Assembly: GCA_030549495.1 (NCBI GenBank)
Contig: JAUIRK010000054.1
Location: forward strand, 124,001 to 188,000
Reading direction: 5' to 3'
Source: Nectonema munidae
Taxonomy: Eukaryota; Nematomorpha; Nectonematoida; Nectonematidae
Length of the DNA stretch: 64,000 nucleotides
Of the stretch, positions 23,444 to 34,945 are shown in pieces. The first letter of the stretch is position 1. Each line of letters opens with the position of its first letter. The translations under genes were made by a program, and so were the position numbers. The notes below the pieces were generated by a model. It worked only from the letters and a program-made list of their open reading frames with translations, was not told the origin of the DNA and made no database searches.

Positions 23444-23759
23444 CTAAACAAAAGTAAACAACTTTAAGATTACGATTGTCAATAAAATTGACCCAAACAA
23501 ATTTTAAAAAAATTGTTATCTTTCTTGTCATAATAGGGATACGCAAACTCTTTGATATGATTGGATATAACCTTTTATTAAATTTGTTGTTTTTACCAAT
23601 CAAATTAAATGAGAACCCAGCCAATTGTTTTGAAGCAATCATTCCAAACAAGTTTATTCATGAAAAGGAAATTTTTCCTTTCAGTTTTCACAGTAAACCT
23701 GCTAAAACAGAAGTGATGTTTCTAGCACAGGTGCAGCACGACATGTGCTAATTTGGTTA

Positions 23760-26331
23760 ACTTCTTAAGTGTTCTAATAACACTTCAAAGCGACCATTAC
23801 TTATTCTAGCATGCACAAGGAATTCACTTGGATGGGTTTGATGTAGCTACCTCGGATCCTCAATCTTCAAAGTTATTAAAGCTTTGCTATCGCAACTTTA
23901 TTTACCACCCATCTAGGATTGTTCTTCTTAATCTAAATAATCTCGGTGTAATGAATCAGTAAACCTGTATCTTCAAGCTCTCAATCGCATTGCTGCTGAT
24001 TACTCTGATGTTGTTACCTTTAGAGATGAATCTGTCCGTGATTAATTTATACGTGGACTTTGCTCTCCTGCAATACCTGCTAGATCACTAGAGAATGATG
24101 AATTAAACATTAAGATGGCCGTCCATTTTGTCAAAGCTTTAGAGCAGGCTCATCTTCGTGCTCAGACTAGATTTGTCATTGCGCTGCTTCTACCAACAAC
24201 ATCCCCGGACAGTCTGAACCCCTACAGTTGTCTGATGGGCTCCCTAAAGCATGTTCTAGCACAGGCAAGTGCTACACTTGTGGAGAAACACCGTATATTT
24301 CGGTGGATAAGTGGACCTACACATAAGTCGACCCTCAAAATGAGAGTAATTTTTTTTTTATGATTTTTGCTAATATCTGAGGCATAAATCGACTTCTAAA
24401 ATACAGAACTCGCCTATATTATCGGCTAGCCTAAGCCTTACGATGAAACTGTAAATGATGATTTATTTGATGAACTTTTTGCATCAGATGATGATGATGA
24501 TTGTAGTAATTTTGAAGGATTTTAAATGAATAAAAAATATCCTTTTATTGTAATTTATTTTAGTGAGAAAAAAAGATCTGATGTCATCCTAGATGTTGTT
24601 ATTCAACATTTCTGTGATAAAAAAGAGTTGGTGTGAACGCACCTATACCGTAAATTGTTCGTCAGCGATCATCTGTACGGAGGTTTTACAAATGGCGACA
24701 TGATGTCCACATTGTAATGGTCTTTTTCCTTTGATTAATAAAATTTTGTGGAATTTTAGGGTAACGGTAGTTTTATTACATTATTAGTGTCGAATTAGAA
24801 TGTCAATTGTTTTAAATACAAGTATTTACTTGTAACTAAATAATATTATAAAATATTTAAGCTTTGTGGTGGACTTTTCTGGAAACATCAATCTACCCCT
24901 TGCCACGAATGGAAGACATTTTAAATTAGATAGATCAATATCGAATCTTTAGTGTAGTTAACGTGTCCAAAGCTTATTATCAAATCGAAATTTACTCTGA
25001 AAATCGTCCGTATACTGCTTTTAACGCTCCTTGAATTCGTTTATTTCTGATAATAATCTCTTGTGAACTTTCTCGTATCTAGAAGATATAATTATTTGTG
25101 GGAAAATAAAGCGTGCGTATGATGCAAATTTAAAGCGTTTCTTGTAAACTATTTTCGCATACAATCTTCAACAAAAAGAAGGAAAAATCAAAATGTTTGC
25201 TTTCTTCAATTTAGACGTTTATACCAATGATCCAAAAATGGACAAGAGACGATGACCAGTTTTTAACTGAAATCAATAGAAAATCAAAAAAGTCATTTGT
25301 TTTGTCTGGTACTTAACGGGTTACTTAGGTACAAAATTTCCGATGGAATTCTCCAATCGGATCCTGAGCGCATCAGGCCCCTTCTGGAAATGCCCCTCAT
25401 TTGGTCTAAAAGAACTGCCGAAAATGCTTGCTCATTACGCCAAACGATTGCTTCAATACTCGTCAAAAAATCTCGCTAGTTGAAAATAAAGAATTCTCAA
25501 TGCCTCTTGCCGTTATAAACTCTTTCGAGGAACTGAAAAAGAACGCTGCTGAATCTTCAGTTAAAGTTATTGACGACGAATTACCATTTGTTATTACAAA
25601 TGACGTGTCAATAGAAAAAAAGGAGGCTTATGCAATAGTCGAATCTGTTAGAAAATGAAGAGACATAATTGCTCGAAAGCATACGGATCATCAAGCCGCT
25701 TCTTTCATATTCAAGACTACTAAGTTTGGAAGGGTAAAGAATGACACCGTCCTGGTAGAGAAAATGTTGTTGCTGATACCATATCTCGAACGGGTAGCGC
25801 TGCAGTTCCTTCATTAGAGGAACTAAAATTCCCTCATAATTCTTTGCTTCATCCTGGAATACAACCTTTTTGTCATTTTGTGCAATCAAGAATACGTCAT
25901 ACTCAATTGAACTTGTTACGTGCGAAATCCATGTCTGTGCCAAGATAAAACAACGATTCTTTAGCCCCCCACATGCCACTGACCCGTTTCAGCGCCTTTC
26001 TGCAGATTATAAAAGACCACTTCCAGTATCTTCATCATCTTGCCGTTACATTCTTACTGTCGAAGATGAATACATCAGATTTCCTTTACCATTTCCTCTT
26101 CAGTTTTACACTTCTAAAACTGGAATCGAGTGCTTGGCCACCCTTTTCATTCATACTCATCCCAAAACTTCATTTATGCGTGAATTCAAGCAATTGCTAC
26201 TTCGTTTTGTAATTCGATCCGGCAATACTACCGCGTACAATCTAAGAGGCAACGGTCAGTGTAAACGTTACAATGCCATCATTTGGGATACTGATTCATT
26301 AGCAAAAATATATAAATGCGAGATTAATTAG
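23760..26331 (+). mobile_element. Ty3/Gypsy LTR retrotransposon fossil
   Basis: A degraded retroelement in MED1 intron 5. In order on the plus strand there is a gag-like part ending near a zinc-knuckle-like motif (about 24060-24290), a reverse transcriptase part (about 24870-25050), an RNase H-like part (about 25190-25660) and an integrase part (about 25830-26330). The order RT, RNase H, integrase fits Ty3/Gypsy. I could not find LTRs. The copy is clearly broken in many places and looks old. A DNA-transposon fragment is inserted within it near 24292. Confidence 0.75.
24292..24530 (+). mobile_element. Probable pogo/Tigger fragment inside the Gypsy fossil
   Basis: After a TA the sequence changes to 'ggataagtggacctacacat' with a repeated '(c/g)cataa(g/a)tcga' motif. 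It then encodes DLFDELFASDDDDDCSNFEG and a stop, an acidic tail of the kind that ends Tigger-type transposases. The right boundary is unclear. Confidence 0.4.
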
Positions 26332-26897
26332 AAAATGCAATATTCCAAAGTAAATAGACCATAATGAAAATTGAACGAATCTTATAACACTTTTTAAGCA
26401 TTCTTAAATTTTCTGCTTAGATTAACCAAAAGTCCACAAACTTATTTCTGAAGTTAGCATTTTACCCATTTTGATTGATTTCTTGTGTCTATTCTAGACT
26501 GAATATTCCGGGTACGGCTAAAATGAAAAGTTAGAGCAAAAGAAGCGTATAAGTTCATAATTTAAGATGCTTTATTACAATACATATTTTAAATAATATA
26601 ATTTATCATAACACTATAGATGACAATAAAGAATTGTTATTATGATAAGAACTATTAATAAAGTGAGTTTGCAATTTTAAAACATAACTATATTTTTATA
26701 GTAAAAAAGCAGGCTTTATTTTTACTATAATCCAAATAGTAGAAAATATTACATCAGCAAAGACAAATGGACGACATAATAAAGAATGAAAGCGTAGGAT
26801 TTCATGATTTTACATATGTCAAATTAGGTATAAAAAATACGAACATTTGCAGAAAATGATGGACTTTGAAAGGCGCTTATTAAAAAAAATTGGTTAC
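26332..26897 (-). other. Rest of MED1 intron 5
   Basis: AT-rich sequence between the retroelement fossil and exon 5; nothing recognised. Confidence 0.5.
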
Positions 26898-26972
26898 CTT
26901 TGTAATTGATACAACTCAATCAAATCCTGTTCAATAGAAGTAATTGCTGAAAAGACCTTGCTCTTTTGCTTT
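26898..26972 (-). CDS. MED1: MED1 exon 5
   Basis: A 75-nt exon with one leading base, 24 codons and two trailing bases. The acceptor is CATTTCAATATAG; the donor is TACAAAG|GTAACC. It encodes KQKSKVFSAITSIEQDLIEL, closely matching vertebrate KLKTKMYLALQSLEQDLSKM. Only this frame is open. The exon is far too short to be found by length alone. Confidence 0.85.
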
Positions 26973-27618
26973 CTATATTGAAATGAAAAAAATATGAAAT
27001 AAGAGTCAAGCTACGAAAAAACAAATTACAAGTAATATATATTTTCAAAATCTTCTCATTAATTACTTAGAAACGAATTGATACTTTTCTCTAATTTAAT
27101 TTACTTTTACTTTGACTTTTTTAATTTTTATGTAAAACTAACTAAGATCGTTTATACTTAATAAAACTTTTTAAATGTATTCATTTTTATTTATATATGT
27201 TTTTTATAAGTCATACAAAAATTGAAACTATGGACTAGCGTGTTCGTATAACCTGAAAATCACACTTAGTGATTAGTGTGTGCGATTCTAATATAACTTT
27301 TACTACCTTCAACCTGCATTAAGCAAAGAGAGGTGTGTTGAATAGTTTTTCTTGCTGCCTCATCAATTGAGGCGGAAATTATCTTGGGGTTATGATAAAA
27401 TATTTGATATTTTGGCAGAAGAGAAAGCTTAAAATAAAAAGTAAAAGGCGCACTAGACATTAGATTTTTTACATTAAAAAACTTGAAATAAAGATTGGAA
27501 AAAATTTATCATATATAATGTAGGTATCAAGATTTTTATTGATTTACAATAGTGTTTATATGAGAGTCGCATTTTGTATGCAAAAGCGATTGACGATGAG
27601 TATTATGAAAAGTCTTAC
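26973..27618 (-). other. MED1 intron 4
   Basis: A 646-bp AT-rich intron. It contains an exon-like open stretch (27290-27441) that I rejected because its phase fits neither neighbour. Confidence 0.55.
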
Positions 27619-27690
27619 TTATCAGATGCGATTGAGTAGAGGGTATTGATGCGTAGAAGAAATGAGCTAAACTCTTCGAATTTGTGACTT
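27619..27690 (-). CDS. MED1: MED1 exon 4
   Basis: A 72-nt exon with one leading base, 23 codons and two trailing bases. The acceptor is AACCTTTCTTTTTAG; the donor is TGATAA|GTAAGA. It encodes SHKFEEFSSFLLRINTLYSI and ASD, matching vertebrate EKNFDEFSKHLKGLVNLYNL and PGD. The join to exon 5 makes AA|A, a Lys, giving SDKKQKSK. Confidence 0.83.
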
Positions 27691-27841
27691 CTAAAAAGAA
27701 AGGTTATATAAAATCTGTTTATAACGAAGTCGGTTATAACCAAACAATTTGTTTTCCCGTCAAAATCTCCTCTTTATTTAACTATTATAAATTTTATATC
27801 TTTTTTATAGCATTTAAAAGATTTGTTTGTCTTGTGAGCAG

Positions 27842-28110
27842 TGGCGGATCCAAAGGGCAGGCATCATGGGCCTAGCCCCCCTCCCCTATGAAAAATGGCT
27901 TCGAAAATTACCCTTACTAATGTGTACCCTTACATGTATACAAATAAATTTTTGCAATTTATTCATGGCAAAATAATGTTAAAAATATTAAAACATAGGT
28001 AATTAGTGATTCTAAAAGACATAAATACAGCTGTCGTATTCTCTGAAGACTTTTAGCAAAATTGCAAAAAAATTAAATAGATTTCGCCTCCCCCCCCTCC
28101 CTCTGTTTTA
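27842..28110. repeat. CAGTGGCGGATCC-type MITE fragment with C-rich patches
   Basis: The left end CAGTGGCGGATCCAAAGG is followed by 'gggcctagcccccctcccc', and a second C-rich patch lies at about 28087. The 56199-56475 element has related ends (GGCGGATTTAGAGG and inverted TCTAGATCCGCC). No right terminus is visible here, so it is probably truncated. Confidence 0.45.
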
Positions 28111-29399
28111 AGGTCAAGTCTTAGAATGAATATTTAAAATCTATTTTTTTCATTAACGTCCAATTAAGTGTGTCAAATATATTTTATAGCACATAACTAT
28201 ATAAGAACTCTATAATTTAAAGCTTAACTGGGTTTATACCTATTAATTACTGTAACTTGGCCTATCGATAAGATTTATTTTGCCCCTTTGAAGCTTCTAT
28301 ACACTTTCCTATAGTCCCGGCCACATTAAAATCAGTCCAATCCACTGTACTTTAAGTGGAGCGAAGGGGCAAGTTTAAACAATCAAGTCTTAAATCCAGA
28401 AATGAAATATATAGCTTCTTTATTCTTAGATGTTTCAGTTTTTTTAGCAAGATTGCTTAGAATAGTGCCAATGTTTTTACACTTTGATTATAATTTATAT
28501 AAATTTAAAGTTCGTAGAATATTTCTTCCAAAAATTTTAAACCTTAAATTTCTATCTAAAAGGGTCAACTTTAAATTCGCGGCTACATACCTGGCAATTC
28601 ATAAACTCATATCCTAAATAAATTTTCAAACAATTTACTTTACTGATTGAATATATGTGTAGATAGAATATGAAGATTATATCAAAAGAATTCTTTGTTT
28701 TTCTGTGTTACTAATCAAACTTGGTAACATTTCGTTGCTAAAAATTTTAAATTTAAGCAACAATGCATTTCAGTACAGAGTAATCAATCCACCTAACCAA
28801 TTCATTTGGTATGAACCATGCTTGTTGGCAATTAGTGAGATGAGAAGCTGAGAAATATCTTTTAGCTCCTAATCAATATGGCATCGGATAGTGGGGTTGT
28901 CAAATAATCTGCTATCGGAAAAATGAGGTTTGACTGTATTACCATTGAGCCCTCTAATATAACCCTTTCCATATGGTCTTTAGAGGACAAAGACATGTTT
29001 AACCTTCGAACACCAAATATAAAATCAATTCAACCAAAAATTCAGCTCCTTAAAAATGTACAAAATTGATCATTTTAGTCCTGGTATAAAACCTTCACTT
29101 AGTTAGAGTATAGCATATCTTATAGACTATACTGGTAGATTGTGACCATCCGTTTCAATAAATGGTAAATGGCAATAAGGAGGGATAAAGACTTAATTAT
29201 AACTGATGAGTTGTGATCTATCATATATGAATGATTTTGTTCCCTTGTTGAGCTTGAGAAATGGTTTACAAACTTTCTAAAAAATTTTCGCTCAGCGGTC
29301 TTTCTATAATTTTTAATAGATGGGGATCTCATTTAAAATAAATAAAACAGCATACTACTGTACTAAAAAAATTGACACAATTGTTTATTTAAAAATTGT

Positions 29400-30888
29400 C
29401 TAAATAATCTAATCAATTAGAAAATGGAATGGATGCATCTGCTTTGTCTAAGTTTGGCTCTGTTTCGCCAATGCAACTCCAATATCATTACTCACTTCCA
29501 ATCTGTTTCGGGATTTGGTTTCAATGGCAAGTAGCATGGAAAACGCTTGTTTACAATCATATGTAATGGCAAATGGAATCAGAACTTTCAGAGCAATCTT
29601 TGCAACATCAGCATTGGACTGTCACATTTCAATAGAAAAAATATGTTCGAAAATCTAGCAAAAATTTTCTTGTCTAAGAATGCCTTAATTCCAGCTTCAA
29701 TCCAAAAGCTCTCATTTTTTTTATCACAAAAGTGTACTTGGCCCAAGGTTAAGGTATTTCATGGATTCAAATATGCTCAGTAAAAATGATAGGAATATAC
29801 GAAAAAGGACATCAGAAAATTTTAAATGCATGTCTAGTTTGTTCTGCAGAAATTGCTGCCTTTCTTTCCTTAGTATCGCTTTGAAACTTTTCATTTCGAA
29901 AGCCATCTCATATTTGAGTACAGCAAGACCTTTGCATAACTCTGAAAACAAACAAGAGTTGACGGTATTTGCTTCAATTAAATACTCTATTTTAATGGCT
30001 TCATTGAGAATACTTTTCAATCCATCCAATCAATAGCGCACTGGATACCAATTACATCTGAAGAGGTTTGCTTAATCAGAGTATAAAAACTAGAACAACA
30101 AAAAATCACACACTCCAAGTGGATGTTTTGGCTTAATAACATGTTCTGTAAAAAATTATCCATCTTGTGAAATATTTCTCTTCCGGTGGTTCTACTAATA
30201 AGAGTTTTGTAAAACAAAAAATTGTCTACGTTTCATCAAGCTGAATTGCAAAAAAGTTGAAAATGGATTTTCCGAATTAATAAAACCACCTGTACTGTCA
30301 TCAGACATCTCTCCTATTAGAAATCTAACAGTATCGTTTGACAGCTAGATATGCTTCAAATTACAAGTTCAGAACTTCTTAGCACATTCAATAGATCTTT
30401 GCCACAAGGTAATATCAACTGTTCTCCTATGTTGTTGATTTTTTGACAAGAGATATTTTTTGAAATTTTTCAAAACATTCTCAATATTTTGCAAAAAAAA
30501 AGTTAAGTATCATTCAGCTTGGCGTTTAAAATAGTCAATAGTTATGTTTACCGAACCCTAGAGATTCACTTCCATCAAGCTTCACTTGACAGACCTAAGT
30601 GGAAGCTAACACTTCAGAACACAAAAGGCTTATGTTCCTCTTCCCCACTAGACGTTAATGCAGCAAAACAAAATATCAAATATGAGTCGTCATATTTCAT
30701 TTTCTGAACCACTAATAAAAATGCACATTGACATCTATAAAATAAAGTCTGAAAAGCTTATTGAATGTGATTTAATGGCAAAAATCGCTAATGGTGCAAT
30801 ATGATGCACTCAGTGACCCCTCCTCAGTCCCCATGGAACTGCTTCGTGATCACGTAGAGCACCGCGGACTTCAGTCTGAAAAGCACTG
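29400..30888 (-). pseudogene. hAT (ZBED5-like) element, decayed, copy A
   Basis: On the minus strand it starts at CAGTGCTTTTCAGACTG (30888) with 'gaagtccgcggtgctc' next. It then encodes TTGREIFHKMDNFLQNMLLS and YLIEANTVNSCLFSELCKGL, the region before and after the THC-LHR block of ZBED-type transposases, and later the 29460 region. Many frameshifts and stops. The 53741 copy shares the same start and the same outer flank. Confidence 0.65.
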
Positions 30889-31036
30889 AGCTATAAGGTA
30901 ATGATGCAATCAGAAATACAAACAACGCAATTTGACTTCTTACAATGCAAGTATAATGTCGGGTAATAATGACCGTGTGTTCATTGGACAAAAATTCTTT
31001 TATGATAAATTTTTAAAATTATTAAAAAAAGTTCAC

Positions 31037-31062
31037 GCCACCCCCCCCCCCCCCCTCCAATT
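31037..31062 (+). repeat. Poly-C tract
   Basis: About 18 C in a row after 'gttcacgcca', followed by 'tccaattttgaagatgtgcg'. Similar C runs with comparable surroundings occur at 2866, 28087, 32452, 46230, 48757 and 56235, and one as poly-G at 36301. Confidence 0.8.
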
Positions 31063-32153
31063 TTGAAGATGTGCGACTCTGCAGTATATGTTTGTTGATC
31101 TACAGATAAATAAAGAAATATTGTGATTTGCAAAAGTGATAAAATAATTCCATCATCAAAAAATTCAAAATTCTAATTTAGAGTTATTTCAGGTTAATTT
31201 AAAAAATTGCTCAACAAATATCATCAATAAAAATGACATTTTTGTAAAATATTTATAACAACTAATCAATAAAAAAACAGAGTTAAATCATCATTAAAAC
31301 CAAGTTTATCATCAAAATGTTGGGATAAATGCAACAAATTACACAGATAAGTAGCATTTTGAAAAAAAATAAATGGAAAAGGAATTTTAATCATTTTGGA
31401 ATATTATAGGTTTGGAGTTTTCATAAAATCGTATTGGAGAAAGAAAGAATGGGTGGTGGATGCAAAAGAGTATTTATATTAATAGCGATAAATACCTTAA
31501 AACTTGCAAAACTTCTTCAGTTGTCTAAAAAATAATTGCAAAATAAAAATAATTGTAATGGGTATTCAAGAACATTTAAATGAAACTACGAATACTAAAA
31601 AGCATACATTGGAAAAATGAACATACTACCTGTCAAAATAGCTGACTTAACAATTCACTTGCTAGCATTGTAAAATATCTATTCAAAAAACAACACTTGT
31701 TATCGTTTCTTAGTGATAGTTTTTCTCAATTTTATCCGCGGAAGAATATTTGGCACTTTTTGAAAACACATTGATTCATGTACAACAACACATTGTTGTA
31801 ATACTTTTCTAATTTAAAGATGGCGCTGGTAAGTAAGGCCTCAATTATAGTGTCATACGAGGAATTATGATTGATCTATTTCCATATATCTGAGTTAACG
31901 CCCCCGTACTATCAATTTCGAGGTGCGTCTTTCCAAGTACTACGCATTAAAATAAATTTCTTTTTTGAAAAAGTGTTATAGTTCGGATAAATAGATTTGA
32001 ATATCTTTCATATATTGCACTGCATATTATTTTTTCTTTTCCCATAAAAAATTAAATTTTCTAAGAAAAACGGCACAATTCAATAGATAAAAAGTTGGTA
32101 AAGAGACTATATATACTATTTAGGTTTATTTAAACGTTATATATACAATAAGG

Positions 32154-32201
32154 TGGATCAAATACGTTTGTATTTGACATATAAGAATATGTATTTGATC
32201 C
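32154..32201. repeat. Short inverted repeat
   Basis: GGATCAAATAC at the left and GTATTTGATCC at the right, 11 bp, perfectly inverted around a 26-bp loop. Likely a small MITE remnant; no function seen. Confidence 0.5.
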
Positions 32202-32730
32202 AGCATTTATCTACGCATCTAATCTCAATATATCAAAAGATTTACGAGTCCATGACGGGTATCTATTAGATCGAATGTTAAGGATATGTGCAAAGACAAA
32301 ACTCGATAACTACGCATCTTGTTTCTACAGGTGAAATGGAAAGCCTTTGTTCTTGCCTTCTCGATTTTTAAACGCATCAAGATAATACGAATTGCCTTTC
32401 AAAAGCCCCACTTTATTAATAATACCCACCTAGTTATGAGAATTATTTTAACCCCCCCCCCTCCCCTGAATTCCAATCTTTTTCGAATCATCGTTCTTAT
32501 TCAGAGAAATATCGTTCTGATTTCTGAATTCGTCCCTGATGATATATCAATCTTATAACTTTCTCACCAATCCATTCATTAAGTCTAGTCAAATCCAAAT
32601 ATACAAAATGTATGTTTCCATTATATCTATATAAAGACAAATGTCACTAAAGTGCAAAGAAAGACTCTTTGAAGACATTATTCCTATATATGCTTACATA
32701 TATTAATTATATAAGTGGGCCAGATTTTAC

Positions 32731-32989
32731 AAAGACAAATGCAATACCTTAGAGAGAGTTGAAAAGTTGTTATTATTATTGTGGTGATTGATTTTGAAGG
32801 AATTTATTGTTAGAGTAGAGGAAGAGATATTGATTTCGATTGAAAAGTTTTCACTTGTTATGAACAAGTCTACGAAAGGAGAAGGCAAGGATGACACATT
32901 AGAAGATGCAAGGGGGTGTGATGTGAAGGCGAGGTTTGTCTGCCTACAACAGTCCTCAATGCAATCAATGAAGTCTTGCAGGGATTTAA
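32731..32989 (-). CDS. MED1: MED1 exon 3
   Basis: This 259-nt exon carries two leading bases, 85 codons and two trailing bases. The acceptor is GTTTTGATTTTAG; the donor is TCTTT|GTAAAA. It encodes VKSLQDFIDCIEDCCRQTNL, a Ser/Pro linker, and FITSENFSIEINISSSTLTI followed by NSFKINHHNNNNN. These align with vertebrate VTSLPAMTDRLESIARQNGL, YITSDMFYVEVQLDPAGQL and CDVKVAHHGEN. The Asn run is encoded by AAT/AAC. A better-looking donor at 32748 (TCTAAG|GTATTG) is out of phase with exon 4. The used donor gives FSTLSKVLHLSL, aligned with VSCPELVQQLR. Confidence 0.8.
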
Positions 32990-34866
32990 CTAAAATCAAA
33001 CAAAATTCATATATAAAATATATAAGAGTCTTATGTAGACTGAATCTTAGTTCAGAGTAGTCTTTAAATTGCTTTTAAACAAAAATTGAAATTAACATAG
33101 GAATCGGTTTTTTCATTTTTCTCTCACTCTTGATGTGAGTGAGCAAGTAGCTTTTTCAGTAAATAAATAAAATACTACAAAAGGTTATAGCAATATATGA
33201 GAGATATAACGAAATGCGTTGAAAGGAGAGGGATGTCCCCCGTAAAAATCCCTTGAAATATAAAATTGTATACACTTTCTTAAAGTCAATTCAGTTTAAC
33301 ACTTTCCTCATCAAAATCAGTTTTGCTACCGACATGTATGCGTATATTATTTGTTTTGGACATAGAGGGAAAGAAATTAACTATGAGGGGTGGAATGATT
33401 GTATTTAAAAATGGGAAAATTGTTAAATAGAGGAGTTTATTAAAATTTCAAAAGCGATGAACCTCGAGTCCAAATGAGAAAAGTTTCATAAACATTCTTT
33501 TGCGAGTATTAAATAAAAAAAAGCTGAATCAAAATATGCCATTGTGCAATATTGAAAAGAACTGTCTATTTATATTTTCCATTCATTTCATTTTTGTAGT
33601 AGTGTTAGGAAATGAATGAATTTTTTTATTGTCAAAAATGTAAAATAGAGTACTTTTTATACTTTGTCGAATTAAAAATAAATACTGAAGAGGTCACTGG
33701 TCAATTTTTTAAACAGTTCACCAAAGTATATTCCTATCATCAGACTTGGGGTCAAATAGATTTGGCAGTGTTCTAAATACAAATACTTTAAAAAATCGTT
33801 TTGTTAGGTAGGACGAAGTAAAATAGCATGCTCACAATACATGAATGCTTTTCAATATTTGTCAGTCATAATTGTCACACTTTAACACATTTATATATTT
33901 TTAAACATTTAAGAATATAAAAATTAATGCAATGATATTATTGTAATGCCCTTTAATATATGCATATGGACTGATCGTTTGGTCTGTACTCATTTAGGCA
34001 TTCGTCATGCTCAAATAATACAAAATTAATTTTAAGCCGAGGAATATGGCGAAATTAAGCAGAATTCACACATATGACACTAACACACAACAACCTACAC
34101 AAAGATACGCATTTAGAAAGTTTCCAAAAATCGCATTCTCTTATCTTAATTTTACTTCAAAATACTGTGCTTTTATATGAATTTTTCACAATATCTTCAT
34201 GTCAAAAGTGTACATGTGTGACACCCCCATCACAAGAAATGAAAACATTTAAAATTATAATCCCCTAAGTGTAAAAGGAAATAGTTAAGGGCTGTGCGAG
34301 ACCTGAAAAAGAAGAAATGATATTACAAAATGTATGTAACATCCATGGTTGAGATAGAGAACAGAAGCGGCATATACTTTACAACCTGATTATAAAGTCG
34401 ATGAAATTTAAGAATCCTACTTGTAGTCAAAATTTTAAATCTTTAAAAATCTGATTTATTGAGGAATTAATCAAGGCAGGTTTTTTGTTGCTTAAATTAT
34501 TTGGAGGAAATTTTGGATTAAAATTGAATTATGTCATTCATCATTGCCACCAGCTAGACAGATGAATTTGATAAGGCATTCATTGCAAAGCATATAATTT
34601 TCTAGTATGAATTGTAAATAGCTTAAAGAAATTTTTCGCCTCACCCGTTATGTTTAATGGACGCAAAGATGAAACAAGCAATGTTTTCTTCATCAAAACC
34701 CCATGAAACTCAAATACCAAAAAGGAAATTTAAAGCTTCTTTATGAGAAAGAGTGTGATAGAAAATAAAATGCAGATACCAATCACCACTTATCTCATTT
34801 TGAAGATGTATGAAAGAAATATATTTTTGAGAAATGAGGAAGGAGATTACAGTAAGATAGTCATAC
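32990..34866 (-). other. MED1 intron 2
   Basis: 1.9 kb of AT-rich intron; nothing recognised beyond simple A/T runs. Confidence 0.5.
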
Positions 34867-34945
34867 CTTTAAGCTTTTGATGAAGAAAGCTCAAACTTTT
34901 TTGAATAACTTGTTTGCTCGCATCATCATAGAACATGGGCTTTTC
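34867..34945 (-). CDS. MED1: MED1 exon 2
   Basis: A 79-nt exon with 26 codons and one trailing base. The donor is CTTAAAG|GTATGA. It encodes EKPMFYDDASKQVIQKSLSF and LHQKLK, aligned with vertebrate EKRVVMSSGGHQHLVSCLET and LQKALK. Joining to exon 3 gives KLKVKSL against KALKVTSL. The preferred acceptor is TTGCTACTTTCTTCAAG; the frame stays open upstream to 35035, so the exon could begin earlier. Confidence 0.78.

Larger units (their letters stand above)
28430..31090. repeat. Composite repeat, copy A (contains a hAT)
   Basis: Blocks at 28480-28680, 28975-29120, 29210-29245 and 30950-31070 match, in the same order, blocks at 46800-46990, 47720-47870, 48450-48490 and 48675-48770. Shared phrases include 'tacctggcaatt', 'aacaccaaat', 'gtataaaaccttcacttmgt' and 'tcattggacaaaaatt'. 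Identity is about 75-85% by eye. A hAT lies inside this copy but not in copy B. The class of the outer repeat is unknown. Confidence 0.6.
27691..32730 (-). other. MED1 intron 3
   Basis: A 5-kb intron. It holds a fragment of a CAGTGGCGGATCC-type MITE near 27842, the composite repeat copy A with its hAT (28430-31090), poly-C tracts at about 28090, 31039 and 32452, and a short palindrome near 32154-32200. The stretch 31100-32150 shows nothing. Confidence 0.55.

Noticed and set aside
27266-27460. Minus open frame with a good acceptor and donor, first taken for a MED1 exon
   Set aside because: It lies between exons 4 and 5, which join perfectly without it; its donor phase does not fit exon 5 and the sequence does not align.
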